Shown here piece by piece: positions 33,921-42,360 of a DNA stretch of 43,600 nt. The stretch is taken from contig NZ_JAHSQD010000015.1 of the NCBI RefSeq assembly GCF_020103755.1, positions 1-43,600 on the forward strand. The letters run 5' to 3'. The notes below the pieces were generated by a model that did no database searches, was not told the DNA's origin, and saw only the letters and a list, made by a program, of their open reading frames with translations. This stretch comes from Streptomyces sp. LS1784. Lineage in GTDB: Bacteria; Actinomycetota; Actinomycetes; Streptomycetales; Streptomycetaceae. How positions within the stretch are numbered: position 1 is the first letter of the stretch; each line of letters opens with the position of its first letter. Position numbers and translations under genes: made by a program.

Positions 33921-34170
33921 ATGCCCGGCGTCCACCCGCCGTGGGACAGCGCCGAGGCCTCGCCGGCCGACGGCACGACCGTGGAGCCTCGGCCGCTCGG
34001 GCCGGAGGACCACCGGGCGGTCCTCGACCTGCACGCCGCCGGGATGTCCGAGGAGAGCCGTCGGATGCGGTTCTTCGGGGTCAGCCGGAGTGCCCGATAC
34101 AGTCGGCGAGGCGGACTGCGAGCTGCTGGACGAGCCGCCGGGAACGGCCGACGAGCCGCTTGCCCGTGAT
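33921..34170 (+). pseudogene. GNAT acetyltransferase N-terminal fragment
   Basis: The ATG at 33921 has GAGGAGG upstream. The first ~55 codons, RPLGPEDHRAVLDLHAAGMS and EESRRMRFFGVSR, are the start of the GNAT part found in Pat-like stress-island acetyltransferases. After about 34090 the homology is lost and another frame (DTVGEADCELLDEPPG) runs to a stop. The acetyl-CoA-binding part is missing. Confidence 0.6.
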
Positions 34171-34194
34171 TCGTCCGCCTGACGTCGGGTCCAG

Positions 34195-34277
34195 TCAGCG
34201 GATCAGCACCCGCTCGCCCGAGCGCGGGACCACAGCCGTCCAGCCGAGCTCGCGGTCGATCCGGTCGCGCAGCGCCT
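34195..34277 (-). pseudogene. C-terminal scrap of a beta-CASP/RMMBL metallo-beta-lactamase protein
   Basis: The frame ends ALRDRIDRELGWTAVVPRSG then ERVLIR and stop at 34195. This tail, with ELGW and VP-x-x-GERV, is typical of RNA-processing MBL (RMMBL) proteins. Nothing upstream of it on the minus strand fits, because universal stress protein sequence starts at 34278 on the other strand: a deletion joint. Confidence 0.5.
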
Positions 34278-34667
34278 GACGCCCACGACCCGGCTGAGGC
34301 CGTCCTCGCCTTCGCCCGGCGAGCCGCGCTGGGCTCGGGCGCTCCGCTGCGGGCCGTCCACGCCTGGACCCCGCCCGGGAGCCGGCGGTCCCGCTCAGCC
34401 GCCGACCGGTCCCTGCTCGCCGAAGCGGAGGAGGGCGCCCTGGTCGAGCTGCTGGCGCACGACCCGGAGCCGATCGCCGTCCCGGACGTCCGGCGCGCCC
34501 GCCCCGCCGACGCGCTGGTGAGCGCCGCCCGCTCCGCCGGTCTGCTGGTGCTCGGCCGCACCGGCCACCGCCTCGGTCCCGTCACCCGGGCGGTGATCCG
34601 CCACGTCTGGTGCCCGGTAGCCGTCGTCCCACGCGGCTGCCCCGGTGCGTCTGCGTCCGGATCCTGA
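34278..34667 (+). pseudogene. Universal stress protein (UspA) fragment without start
   Basis: The frame reads DAHDPAEAVLAFARRAALGS, PLRAVHAWTPPGS, ADALVSAARSAGLLVLGRTG and VTRAVIRHVWCPVAVVPRG, which is the second UspA domain of a tandem protein, including the ATP-binding GRTG loop. No start codon precedes the homology, and the first domain is missing. The TGA is at 34665-34667. Confidence 0.68.
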
Positions 34668-34769
34668 TCCGCCTCGGCTACGGCCCCGAGGGCGCCGTGA
34701 CGCCCCGCCTCGCGGCCGGGGACGTGCCGGATCCTGATCAGTCTCGGTCTTCGCCCGCCGAGCCGGCGA

Positions 34770-35045
34770 TCAGCCACTCGAAAGCGGAGCGCGCCACACC
34801 ACCTCGGTGCCGCCCCCGGGGCGGGTGCGGGCGGTGAAGGTGCCGCCCGGGGCGGCGGCGAGGTCGGAGAGGTCGGCGAGGCCGCTGCGGCGGCCGTGAC
34901 GTCGAACAGGCCGGGCATCCGTGGGGCGGGGTGAAGTCGCTGCTGCCGCGCTTCGCGGTCAGGCAGAGATTGCCGAACTCCTTGTCCCGGATCCGGATCG
35001 GCACCCCGGGAAGCTCCGCGTCGGCGGGTGGTTCGCCGGGAAGTT
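34770..35045 (-). pseudogene. Fragments of a GAF-domain sensor histidine kinase
   Basis: At about 34930-35045 one frame reads GVPIRIRDKEFGNLCLTAKR, the C-terminal part of a DevS-type GAF domain. At 34770-34898 another frame reads SGLADLSDLAAAPGGTFTAR and PGGGTEVVWRAPL, the last part of the HATPase domain. The kinase core between them is deleted. The order and strand fit one original gene. Confidence 0.62.
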
Positions 35046-35152
35046 GTGGGAGGCCGGGTGGCAGGAGATCCGGGTGGGCCGCAGCCCCCTGGCATGCCTC
35101 CCAAGGGCCGTGCAGCCGCGTGCTGCCGTGCCTTGTGGATGGTGGGAGTCTG

Positions 35153-36562
35153 GTGGGGTGGGCGCTCCGCTGGAGGTGCCGCGCGTCGGATGCCCGGATC
35201 ACCGACCTGTACGAGGTCACGATGGCCCACTCGTACCTGGCGGAAGGCATGACCGCTCCCGCCACGTTCAGCCTTTTCGCACGGAAGCTGCCGGTCGGTC
35301 GCGGCTTCCTCGTCGCGGCGGGCCTTGAACCGGTCCTCGACCACCTCGCGCAGGTGCGGGTCGACGAGGAGGACGTGGCGGCATTCGCCGCCGCGCTCGG
35401 CCGCCCGTACCGTGACGTGGAGCCGCTGCTCGGGCTCGGCTTCAGCGGCGAGGTGTGGGCCGTGCCGGAGGGGCGGATCGTCCTGGCCGACGAGCCACTG
35501 CTGGAGGTGACCGCTCCGCTGCCGGAGGCACAGATGGTGGAGTCGTTCCTACTCAACCAGGTGTGCCACCAGACCGCTGTGGCGTCCAAAGCCGCACGCT
35601 GCGTGCTCGCCGCCGCAGGGCGACCGGTGGTGGACTTCTCGCTGCGACGCACCCACGGCACGCAGGCGGGCGAGCAGGCCGCCCGCCTGGGCGCCATGGT
35701 GGGATTCGCGGGCACCAGCAACGTGGCCGCCGCCCACGCGTACGGGTTGCGCGCGGTCGGCACGATGGCGCACTCGTACATCGAGGCGTTCGGCGACGAA
35801 GCCGCAGCGTTCCGGGCCTTCGCCCGCTCCCACCCCGGACCGGTGACGTTGCTGGTCGACACCTACGACACCGAGGCCGGGGTGGCGGTCGCGGCTCGAG
35901 TCCTGCGGGAACTCGGGCTGCACGAGGGCTGCGCGATACGGCTCGACAGCGGGGACCTCGGCGCGCTCGCGGTTGCGGCCCGGAGGATTCTGGACGCCGC
36001 CGGGCTGCCAAGCGTGCGGATCACGGCCAGCGGTGGCCTCGACGACTACGCCATCGACCAACTGGTCCGCGCCGGAGCACCGATCGACCTGTTCGCCGTC
36101 GGCACGCTCGTCGGGGTATCGGCGGACGCACCGTACCTGGACGCCGCGTACAAGCTGGTGGAGTACGACGGGCGGCCGATGATGAAGCTGTCCACGGCCA
36201 AGGTCACCGAGCCCGGTGCCAAGCAGGTCTTCCGCGGCCCGGGCTTCGCCGACACGGTCGCGCTGCGCGACGAGCCCACGCCGCCCGGGACCCGCCCGCT
36301 GCTGGAACAGGTCATGGCAGGCGGGCGCCGAACCGGCCCGCCGCGTCCGCTCACAGAGGCCCGCGCCGCCTTCGGGGCCGACCTCGCAGAGCTACCCGCC
36401 AACGCCCGCCGCCTCGCGGACCCCCAACCTCCGGACGCAGTGAGCTCGGAGCGGCTTCGCCGGCTCACCGCCGACGTCCGGCGCCGGATCGAGGAGCGGC
36501 TTCGGAGCGAGGAGCGGCTTCGGAGCGTCGAGGCGGCAGCTCCGGGCACACGGGCAGACTGA
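35153..36562 (+). CDS. pncB: Nicotinate phosphoribosyltransferase
   Basis: The enzyme makes nicotinate mononucleotide from nicotinate, PRPP and ATP in NAD salvage. The product has ITDLYEVTMAHSYLAEGM at its start, the His of DFSLRRTHGTQAG (phosphorylated in the family), GFAGTSNVAAAHAYG, LLVDTYDTEAGVAVA, IRLDSGDLGALA and ITASGGLDDYAIDQLV for PRPP binding. Length is about 469 aa. The start is uncertain: GTG 35153 has GGGAG nearby, and no ATG fits before the conserved region. The C-terminus holds an exact 18-base tandem duplication (36491-36526) giving EERLRS twice. It is a typical member of actinobacterial stress islands. Confidence 0.9.
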   Translation: MGWALRWRCRASDARITDLYEVTMAHSYLAEGMTAPATFSLFARKLPVGRGFLVAAGLEPVLDHLAQVRVDEEDVAAFAAALGRPYRDVEPLLGLGFSGEVWAVPEGRIVLADEPLLEVTAPLPEAQMVESFLLNQVCHQTAVASKAARCVLAAAGRPVVDFSLRRTHGTQAGEQAARLGAMVGFAGTSNVAAAHAYGLRAVGTMAHSYIEAFGDEAAAFRAFARSHPGPVTLLVDTYDTEAGVAVAARVLRELGLHEGCAIRLDSGDLGALAVAARRILDAAGLPSVRITASGGLDDYAIDQLVRAGAPIDLFAVGTLVGVSADAPYLDAAYKLVEYDGRPMMKLSTAKVTEPGAKQVFRGPGFADTVALRDEPTPPGTRPLLEQVMAGGRRTGPPRPLTEARAAFGADLAELPANARRLADPQPPDAVSSERLRRLTADVRRRIEERLRSEERLRSVEAAAPGTRAD

Positions 36563-36982
36563 CCCGCACGCCCACCACCAGGGGATCAACCATCGCTCCT
36601 CCTGCCCCCAGGACGTCCGCTCCCGGCAGGATGCCGTTCCTGGGCTTCGGGCCCATCGCAGCCGAGCCACCCGGCCGCCTCGGCCAAGCGCCCGAAGCGA
36701 CGCGGACGGACGTCCCGCGCGGAAGACCGTTTCCTTCACCCCTCTCCAGGCCCCGCCTCACGGGCGCAGCCTGCCGCAGGAAACCGGTACACCGACCCCG
36801 CAGCCGCTTGATCGTCACGAGCTCACGCTGCGGCGTGACGGAGAGCCGCCGCGCGGCTCCTGCCGGGCTAACGCCGGTGGCCGCCGATCACGGCACTGCC
36901 CATGCTCGAACGGAAGGCCCGCGTGCCTACACCGGCCACCGGCCGTCGCCGCAGGGGCACGCCATGACCGAAGGACCCCGCC
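36563..36982. other. Intergenic stretch without a recognisable gene
   Basis: The 420 bases between pncB and the DUF1540 gene contain no supported gene. An upstream leader for the DUF1540 gene is likely; no clear promoter boxes are seen. Confidence 0.4.
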
Positions 36983-37267
36983 ATGGAAATGCCCGTCATC
37001 ACCGGATGCGCGGTCGAAGGCTGCGCCTACAACCAGGACCTCGCCTGCCACGCCCTGGCCATCACCGTCGGCGACGCCCGCCACGCGCACTGCGACACCT
37101 ACCTGCAGGCCCCGCCCAAGGGCGGCGATCCCTCCGCCAACGGCAGGGTCGGCGCGTGCAAGATGTCCGACTGCCGCCACAACGTCGGCCTGGAGTGCCG
37201 CGCCGCGGGCATCGCCGTCGGATTCCACCAGGCCGACATCGACTGCCTGACCTACGCACCCGCCTGA
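36983..37267 (+). CDS. DUF1540 Cys-rich metal-binding protein
   Basis: The product is 94 aa with two copies of the DUF1540 pattern: CAVEGCAYNQDLACHALAIT with AHCDTY, and CKMSDCRHNVGLECRAAGIA with IDCLTY. Each has four Cys in the C-x4-C-x7-C-x(n)-C arrangement suited to bind zinc or another metal. It is cytosolic and small. Such proteins accompany stress-island genes in actinobacteria; their job is unknown. Confidence 0.9.
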   Translation: MEMPVITGCAVEGCAYNQDLACHALAITVGDARHAHCDTYLQAPPKGGDPSANGRVGACKMSDCRHNVGLECRAAGIAVGFHQADIDCLTYAPA

Positions 37268-37311
37268 CCTGCGCCACGCCTTGCCCCAGTCGAGTCGAGA
37301 GGGAAGTACTG

Positions 37312-38118
37312 TTGCGCATCACCGACGCCCGCACGGGAGAGCACGCCGAGATCCGTCCGCGCCGGGCCGGACTCCTGCGCGTGGCCGTCGCCGTCGGCGT
37401 GCAGGATCACCGGTTCGACCTCGCGGACCTGCGCGCCCTGCTCGCCGGCGACGTGCTGGCCCGTACCTGCGAGGTCCAAGGCGTGCAGGTGTTCATCGAA
37501 CTCGTCGTCCCGGACAGTTCCGACGACCAGGTCCGGACCTTGTTGAGCGCCGCCGACCAACTCGGTATCCATCCACCCGCCCAGCTGAGCACGTGCCATG
37601 AGGCGGACGATGGTGGCCGAGTGGCGGCCGACGTGGTCGTCACCAGCCGCCCGCACCGCCGGCCCGGCACACGGTCCCCAGTCGTCCTGGTCACCGGACC
37701 GGTGTCCGCGGAGCTTTCGAACGGCAGCCTGGAGCTGCCCGCAGACCTGTCGGACATTTCCCCGGCGCCCGAGTACGATCCCTTCGCCTTGCGCCTGGTG
37801 TTCCTCGAACATGCCGTCACCGACCCGGTCCGGCTCACCGCCGCCGCGCTCACGGATGCCGCCGGCAGGCTTTCCCGCTGGCGCTCCTTCGTGGCCGACC
37901 TCGCCTGCGTACCGTCCGGGTCGCTCGACGCGGACATGGTCCAGGCGAGCTTCGACGGCCTGAACGAGGGACTGGACGCGCGGGTCGCCCTGCGCGCGCT
38001 GCGTGCGTTGGAGGAACGGGCGGATCTGCCGGACGGTACCCGCTTCGAGACCTGTGTCCGCCTGGATCAGATCCTCGCCCTCGAACTCGCCCGCGACATC
38101 GGCCGCAGGGCCCGATGA
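37312..38118 (+). CDS. Cysteinyl-tRNA synthetase-like protein lacking catalytic motifs
   Basis: The product is 268 aa from TTG 37312, with GAGAGGGA 8 bases upstream. Its N-terminal part (LRITDARTGEHAEIRPRRAG, LRALLAGDVLARTCEVQGVQ) resembles the Rossmann start of CysRS, and its end (RWRSFVADLAC, RVALRALRALEERADL, LDQILALELARDIGR) resembles the CysRS helical tail. The HIGH and KMSKS motifs and the zinc ligands are absent, so it cannot charge tRNA. Proteins of this look occur in Streptomyces stress islands. The resemblance is moderate; it may be an adaptor or regulator. Confidence 0.68.
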   Translation: MRITDARTGEHAEIRPRRAGLLRVAVAVGVQDHRFDLADLRALLAGDVLARTCEVQGVQVFIELVVPDSSDDQVRTLLSAADQLGIHPPAQLSTCHEADDGGRVAADVVVTSRPHRRPGTRSPVVLVTGPVSAELSNGSLELPADLSDISPAPEYDPFALRLVFLEHAVTDPVRLTAAALTDAAGRLSRWRSFVADLACVPSGSLDADMVQASFDGLNEGLDARVALRALRALEERADLPDGTRFETCVRLDQILALELARDIGRRAR

Positions 38119-38363
38119 CCCGGCCGGGCGCTGAGCTCACGTCCATCGGGCTCAGCCGTGGTGAGGCCGAACGACATTTCCCTGCACACCTTGGCGATCT
38201 CGATCGGCCGGTCGACGTGCGGCGGTGCGGGACCGCCGCACCACAAGGCCCGTTGCCGGTTCGCCGTCCGGAAGGCAGCGAGCCGGGCGGGGCGGCTTCG
38301 ATGGGGGCGATCGGCACGGTCCACATGGACTACGGGTTCATGACACTCCTGCCCCGCACGTAA
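38115..38363 (+). CDS. Possible small protein coupled to the CysRS-like gene
   Basis: The ATG overlaps the previous stop (ATGA at 38115), which suggests translational coupling. The 82-aa product begins MTRPGAELTSIGLSRGEAER and ends VHMDYGFMTLLPRT. I do not recognise it. A minus-strand frame over the same bases also gives a protein-like segment (RPIEIAKVCREMSFGLTTAE), so the true coding strand is uncertain. Confidence 0.35.
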   Translation: MTRPGAELTSIGLSRGEAERHFPAHLGDLDRPVDVRRCGTAAPQGPLPVRRPEGSEPGGAASMGAIGTVHMDYGFMTLLPRT

Positions 38364-38743
38364 CCGGGGCCGAGGCCGCACCGCACCGTCCAGGACGCGC
38401 TGCCCGGAGACGGACGAGCGCAGCCGCGTCGCACCCGCCTGTCGGCCACGCACCGACTCGGCGCTCATGTCCAGGCTCATCCCGAGCACCACCGCCGGCG
38501 GATACGGCCACGAAGGCCGCACCCTCCCCTGCAGCACGCGCCAGGTGCCCGGCAACCGACTCCCGGGATGCGGAGGCTCCACAACCGGGACAACGCTGGA
38601 AGGGACGGCTCCCGTCCGTGGGCCGCTGCCCGACGAAGCCCGGCCGGAACGGACCAGCACATTCGACGCGATCCCGATGGTCGGTCAGTCGCCGGGGCGC
38701 GCCCCACAGGCCCAGCACCCACACCACGAAGGGGATGGCGGTC

Positions 38744-39175
38744 ATGCGCACTGCGCGGGACATCATGCACACCGGAGCTACCTGCGTGCAGGAGAGTGAA
38801 ACGCTGGAGGCCGCGGCCCAGCGGATGCGCGAACTGGACGTCGGTGCGCTGCCGATCTGTGGCGCCGACGACCGGCTGCACGGGATCATCACCGACCGCG
38901 ACATCGTGGTGAAGTGCCTGGCCGAGGGCCGGGACCCCAGGACCACGACCGCCGGCGAACTCGCCCAGGGAAAACCGGTCACCGTCGACGCGGACGCCGA
39001 CCAGGGCGAGGTCCTGCGGCTCATGGAGGAGTACCGGATCCGCCGCCTGCCGGTCATCGACGCCCACCGGCTGGTCGGCATGATCAGCGAGGCCGACATC
39101 GCACGGCACCTGGACCGGCACGAGATCGGCGAGTTCGTCGGAGCCGTCTGCTCCCCGCGCCAGAGCCTTCCGTAA
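38744..39175 (+). CDS. CBS domain protein
   Basis: The product is 143 aa made of two CBS domains: MRTARDIMHTGATCVQESET to ITDRDIVVKCLAEGRDP, and GKPVTVDADADQGEVLRLME to VGMISEADIARHL. CBS pairs bind adenine nucleotides and sense energy state. ATG 38744 is placed 9 bases after GAAGGGG; an ATG at 38735 is in the same frame but too close to that site. It is cytosolic and typical for dormancy and hypoxia islands. Confidence 0.92.
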   Translation: MRTARDIMHTGATCVQESETLEAAAQRMRELDVGALPICGADDRLHGIITDRDIVVKCLAEGRDPRTTTAGELAQGKPVTVDADADQGEVLRLMEEYRIRRLPVIDAHRLVGMISEADIARHLDRHEIGEFVGAVCSPRQSLP

Positions 39176-39385
39176 CCGCTCATCGGTTGCCGGGCACACA
39201 GGCGGAACCCGACGAACGCCGCCGCCCCAGGGCGGCAGCAGGGAAGTCGCCGTCACAGGACGGTAGGACCACCAGCCACCAGGAGGCCCTGGCCCAGGGC
39301 GTCCGGCTCCCGTGACGGGCCCGAAGGCCCCTGGTCCCCGAGCAACGCCGTGGGGTTCGGTGGACTGGAGGATCGGAGGCTTGGC

Positions 39386-41716
39386 ATGAGTGAGCTGCAC
39401 GACGACACGCAGACGGCGCGCCGCACGGTTCACCGCCTGCGCGACCGGCTGGAGGCGGCGCTGCTCGCGGTGACCGGCGCGGCCCTGGCCGCCGGTGGGG
39501 TCGCCTGGCTGGCCGGGGCGGGGACGCTCGCCGACGTGTGCTGGGCCGCTGGTACCGCGGTGGCGATCATCCCCTCTCTCGCCTGGGTGATCGGCGCTCT
39601 GCGCCGGGGCCGGGCCGGGGTCGACCTGATCGCCGTCCTCGCTCTGGCCGGAACTCTCGCCACCGGCGAGTACCTGGCCGGAGCCCTGATCGCGCTCATG
39701 CTGGCCACCGGTCGCTGGCTGGACGCCGCCGCCGAACGCCGCGCCTCCCACGACCTGCGCCACCTGCTCGAACACGCCCCGCGCTCGGCCCGCCGCCGTA
39801 CCGGTGACCAGGTCCGCACCGTCCCCCTCTCGGAGGTCCGGGTCGGTGACCTCCTGGTGGTCGGGCCCGGCGAGGTCGTCCCGGTCGACGGCCGGATCGA
39901 GAGCGACACCGCCGTCCTGGACGAGTCCGTCCTGACGGGGGAGTCGGCGCACACCGAGCGGGCGGCCGGAGAGACGATCCGCAGCGGCGGCGTCAACGCG
40001 GGCAGCGCCTTCGACCTGCGCGCGACCGCCACCGAAGCCGACAGTACGTACGCGGAGATCGTCCGCCTCGCGCAGCAGGCCGGTGCCGAGAGCGCCCCGG
40101 TGATCCGGCTCGCCGACCGGTACGCCGCCTGGTTCCTGCCGCTGTCCCTCGCCGTGGCCGGCCTGGCCTGGCTGCTCAGCGGATCGGCGGTGCGGGCGGT
40201 GGCCGTGCTGGTCGTCGCCACCCCCTGCCCGCTGCTGCTCGCCGCACCGGTCGCGATCGTCTCCGGCCTGTCCCGCGCCGCCCGCCAGGGCGTCGTCATC
40301 CGCGACGGCGCCGCCCTGGAAACCCTCGGCCGCGCCCGCACCCTCGTCCTCGACAAGACCGGCACCCTCACCACCGGCCGCCCCCGCGTCATCGACATCG
40401 CTGCCGCCCCCGGCCACGACGCGACCGAAGTCCTCACACTGGCCGCCTCCGTCGACCAGTACTCCCCACACGTCCTCGCCCAGGCCATCACCGACGAAGC
40501 CCACGCCCGCGGCCTGACCCTCCTGCCCGCACACGACGTCGCCGAGGAGCCCGGCCGCGGCGCCACCGGCCACGTCGACGGCACGGTGGTGAGCGTCGGC
40601 AAACACGACGACGCCGCCCGGCCCGCATGGGCCAAAGCCGCCGACAACCGCGCCACCCTGGACGGCGCTGCCGTCGCCTGGCTCACCGTCGACGGTGAGC
40701 CCATCGGAGCGATCCTGCTGCGCGACCCGCTCCGCCACGACGCCCCCCGCGCCCTGCGCCGCCTGCGCGAAGCCGGCATCACCCGCCTGCTCATGCTCAC
40801 CGGTGACCGCGCCGAACCCGCCCACGAGATCGCCGCCGTCCTCGGCCTCGACGACGTCCGGGCCCAGCAGACCCCCGCTGACAAGGTCGCCGCCGTCCGC
40901 GCCGAACGCGAGCACGCCGTCACCGTCATGGTCGGCGACGGCGTCAACGACGCTCCCGCCCTCGCCGCCGCCGACGTCGGCGTCGCCATGGGCGCCCGCG
41001 GCTCCAGCGCCTCCTCCGAAGCCGCCGACATCGTCCTGACCACAGACCGCGTCGACCGCCTCGCCGACGCCGCCACCATCGCCGTCCGCGCCCGGCGCAT
41101 CGCCGTCCAAAGCGCCCTCGGCGGCATGCTGCTCTCCCTCGCCGCCATGGTGGCCGCCGCGTACGGACTGCTCCCGCCCGCCGTCGGCGCCCTGCTCCAG
41201 GAAGCCATCGACGTCGCCGTCATCCTCAACGCCCTGCGCGCCCTACGCCTCGACCGCACCGCCCTGCCCGCCATCGAACCGGCCACCGAACAGCTCATCC
41301 GGCACTTCGCCGCCGAACACGACGACCTGCGCGAGGTCATCGAAGCCGTCCGTGAAGCAGCCGACCAGCTTGCCGACACCACCGGCCCGCAGGCCCTGCA
41401 CGCCGTCCGCCACGTCGACCGGCTCCTCACCGAGCAGCTCCTGCCGCACGAACTGGCCGAGGAGCACCAGCTCTATCCGGCCCTCGCCCCCGCCCTCGGC
41501 GGGCCGGAGGCCACCGCCACCATGAGCCGCGCCCACACCGAGATCCATCGCCTCGCCCGCCGGGTCGCCACCCACCTGGAACTCGCCGACACCAACCACG
41601 GCCACCTGCGCGACGAACAGCTCGACGACCTGCGGGCCTGCCTCTACGGCCTCCACAGCGTGCTGCGCCTGCACTTCGCCCAGGAGGAGGAGAACTACTT
41701 CTCCCTCGCACACTGA
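39386..41716 (+). CDS. Heavy-metal P-type ATPase fused to a C-terminal hemerythrin domain
   Basis: The product is 776 aa. The N-terminal part has several membrane helices and no HMA metal-binding domain. The actuator loop has DESVLTGESAHTE; the metal-binding helix has Cys281 in VATPCPLLLAAP; Asp323 in VLDKTGTLTTGRP is phosphorylated; MVGDGVNDAPALAAADVGVA closes the P domain. This is P1B-type export of a metal ion. From about residue 633 a hemerythrin-like helical bundle follows (IRHFAAEHDDLREVIE, LLPHELAEEHQLYPAL, RAHTEIHRLARRV, LRLHFAQEEENYF), with His and Glu ligands for a di-iron site that could sense oxygen, NO or iron. ATG 39386 follows GGAGG. Confidence 0.92.
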   Translation: MSELHDDTQTARRTVHRLRDRLEAALLAVTGAALAAGGVAWLAGAGTLADVCWAAGTAVAIIPSLAWVIGALRRGRAGVDLIAVLALAGTLATGEYLAGALIALMLATGRWLDAAAERRASHDLRHLLEHAPRSARRRTGDQVRTVPLSEVRVGDLLVVGPGEVVPVDGRIESDTAVLDESVLTGESAHTERAAGETIRSGGVNAGSAFDLRATATEADSTYAEIVRLAQQAGAESAPVIRLADRYAAWFLPLSLAVAGLAWLLSGSAVRAVAVLVVATPCPLLLAAPVAIVSGLSRAARQGVVIRDGAALETLGRARTLVLDKTGTLTTGRPRVIDIAAAPGHDATEVLTLAASVDQYSPHVLAQAITDEAHARGLTLLPAHDVAEEPGRGATGHVDGTVVSVGKHDDAARPAWAKAADNRATLDGAAVAWLTVDGEPIGAILLRDPLRHDAPRALRRLREAGITRLLMLTGDRAEPAHEIAAVLGLDDVRAQQTPADKVAAVRAEREHAVTVMVGDGVNDAPALAAADVGVAMGARGSSASSEAADIVLTTDRVDRLADAATIAVRARRIAVQSALGGMLLSLAAMVAAAYGLLPPAVGALLQEAIDVAVILNALRALRLDRTALPAIEPATEQLIRHFAAEHDDLREVIEAVREAADQLADTTGPQALHAVRHVDRLLTEQLLPHELAEEHQLYPALAPALGGPEATATMSRAHTEIHRLARRVATHLELADTNHGHLRDEQLDDLRACLYGLHSVLRLHFAQEEENYFSLAH

Positions 41717-41728
41717 CCGAACGGAGAA

Positions 41729-41761
41729 GGCCGGGGGTGGTCGAGTCGACCACCCCCGGCC
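41729..41761. terminator. Bidirectional hairpin terminator, first of two
   Basis: Perfect 16-bp arms (41729-41744, 41746-41761) about a single central base, 12 bases after the ATPase stop, between convergent genes. Confidence 0.75.
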
Positions 41762-41774
41762 TCCCTGCCGCCGT

Positions 41775-41805
41775 CCGGGTGGGCCCCCGGCGGGGGCCCA
41801 CCCGG
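41775..41805. terminator. Bidirectional hairpin terminator, second of two
   Basis: Perfect 14-bp arms (41775-41788, 41792-41805) with loop GGC, 21 bases before the end of the minus-strand rubrerythrin gene. Confidence 0.72.
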
Positions 41806-41826
41806 AAACGGGGCGTCACCGTTGGG

Positions 41827-42360
41827 TCAGCCCAGATCCTTGCGGGCGGTCTGGAACGCCTGGGCGTGGCCGGCCTCGTCGGTGGCGTTGTGCTGGAAGA
41901 GGGTGGCCGCGGCGGTGTCGCCGGCGGCCTTGGCCTGTTGGGCGAACGTCGGGTACATGGTCGTGGACTCGTCGGTCTCGCCGGCGATGGCCGTGGCCAG
42001 GTTCCGGCTCGTGGTGCCGACCGTTCCGGCCAGTGCCGCCCCGCCGGAGAAGTGCTCCTGCAGCTCCACGTCGGAGACGGCGGTGAACAGGCGCGCCAGG
42101 GCGGGGTTGCCGCTCTGCTGGGCGTGCTGGGCGTAGAGGGTGTACTTGGCGTGCGCCAGGGCCTCACCGTGCATGGCGGTGTCGAGGTTGGCCTTGGTCT
42201 GCGCCGAGGTGACCTTGGGCTGCCCGGCCGGTACCGCCACGGGGTCGACGGCCGGGGGTGTCGGGACGGCGCCCTTGCCGGTGCGGACCGCCGTGAGGGC
42301 GGCCTGGTACGCGGCGTGGTGCGCTGTCTCGTCCTTGGAGCGCGCGACGCTCGGCCACGG
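41827..42360 (-). pseudogene. Tandem rubrerythrin missing its first domain
   Basis: The intact part is a ferritin-like rubrerythrin domain: ANLDTAMHGEALAHAKYTLY, VSDVELQEHFSGGAAL, IAGETDESTTMYPTFAQQAK and NATDEAGHAQAF, with the Glu and ExxH iron ligands. Upstream in frame, from 42360, ARSKDETAHHAAYQAALTAV and RTGKGAVPTPP are the last helix and linker of a first domain that is otherwise gone; a TGA stands at 42361. The first usable start is GTG 42240 with no ribosome binding site. The single remaining domain could still be made from it. The break joins the gene to the COG4705 membrane gene in another frame. Confidence 0.7.

Noticed and set aside
32900..35344. 814-codon minus-strand frame
   Set aside because: It joins unrelated pieces and runs opposite pncB; only the last 101 codons, which have their own ribosome binding site, are supported.
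35455..38118. Very long plus-strand frame of 887 codons
   Set aside because: Most of it is pncB and DUF1540 read in another frame; only the part from 37312 is supported as a gene.
38477..41110. 877-codon open frame on the minus strand
   Set aside because: It lies opposite the CBS gene and the metal ATPase; its Gly/Asp/Val-rich product without domains is the usual antisense shadow of a high-GC gene.
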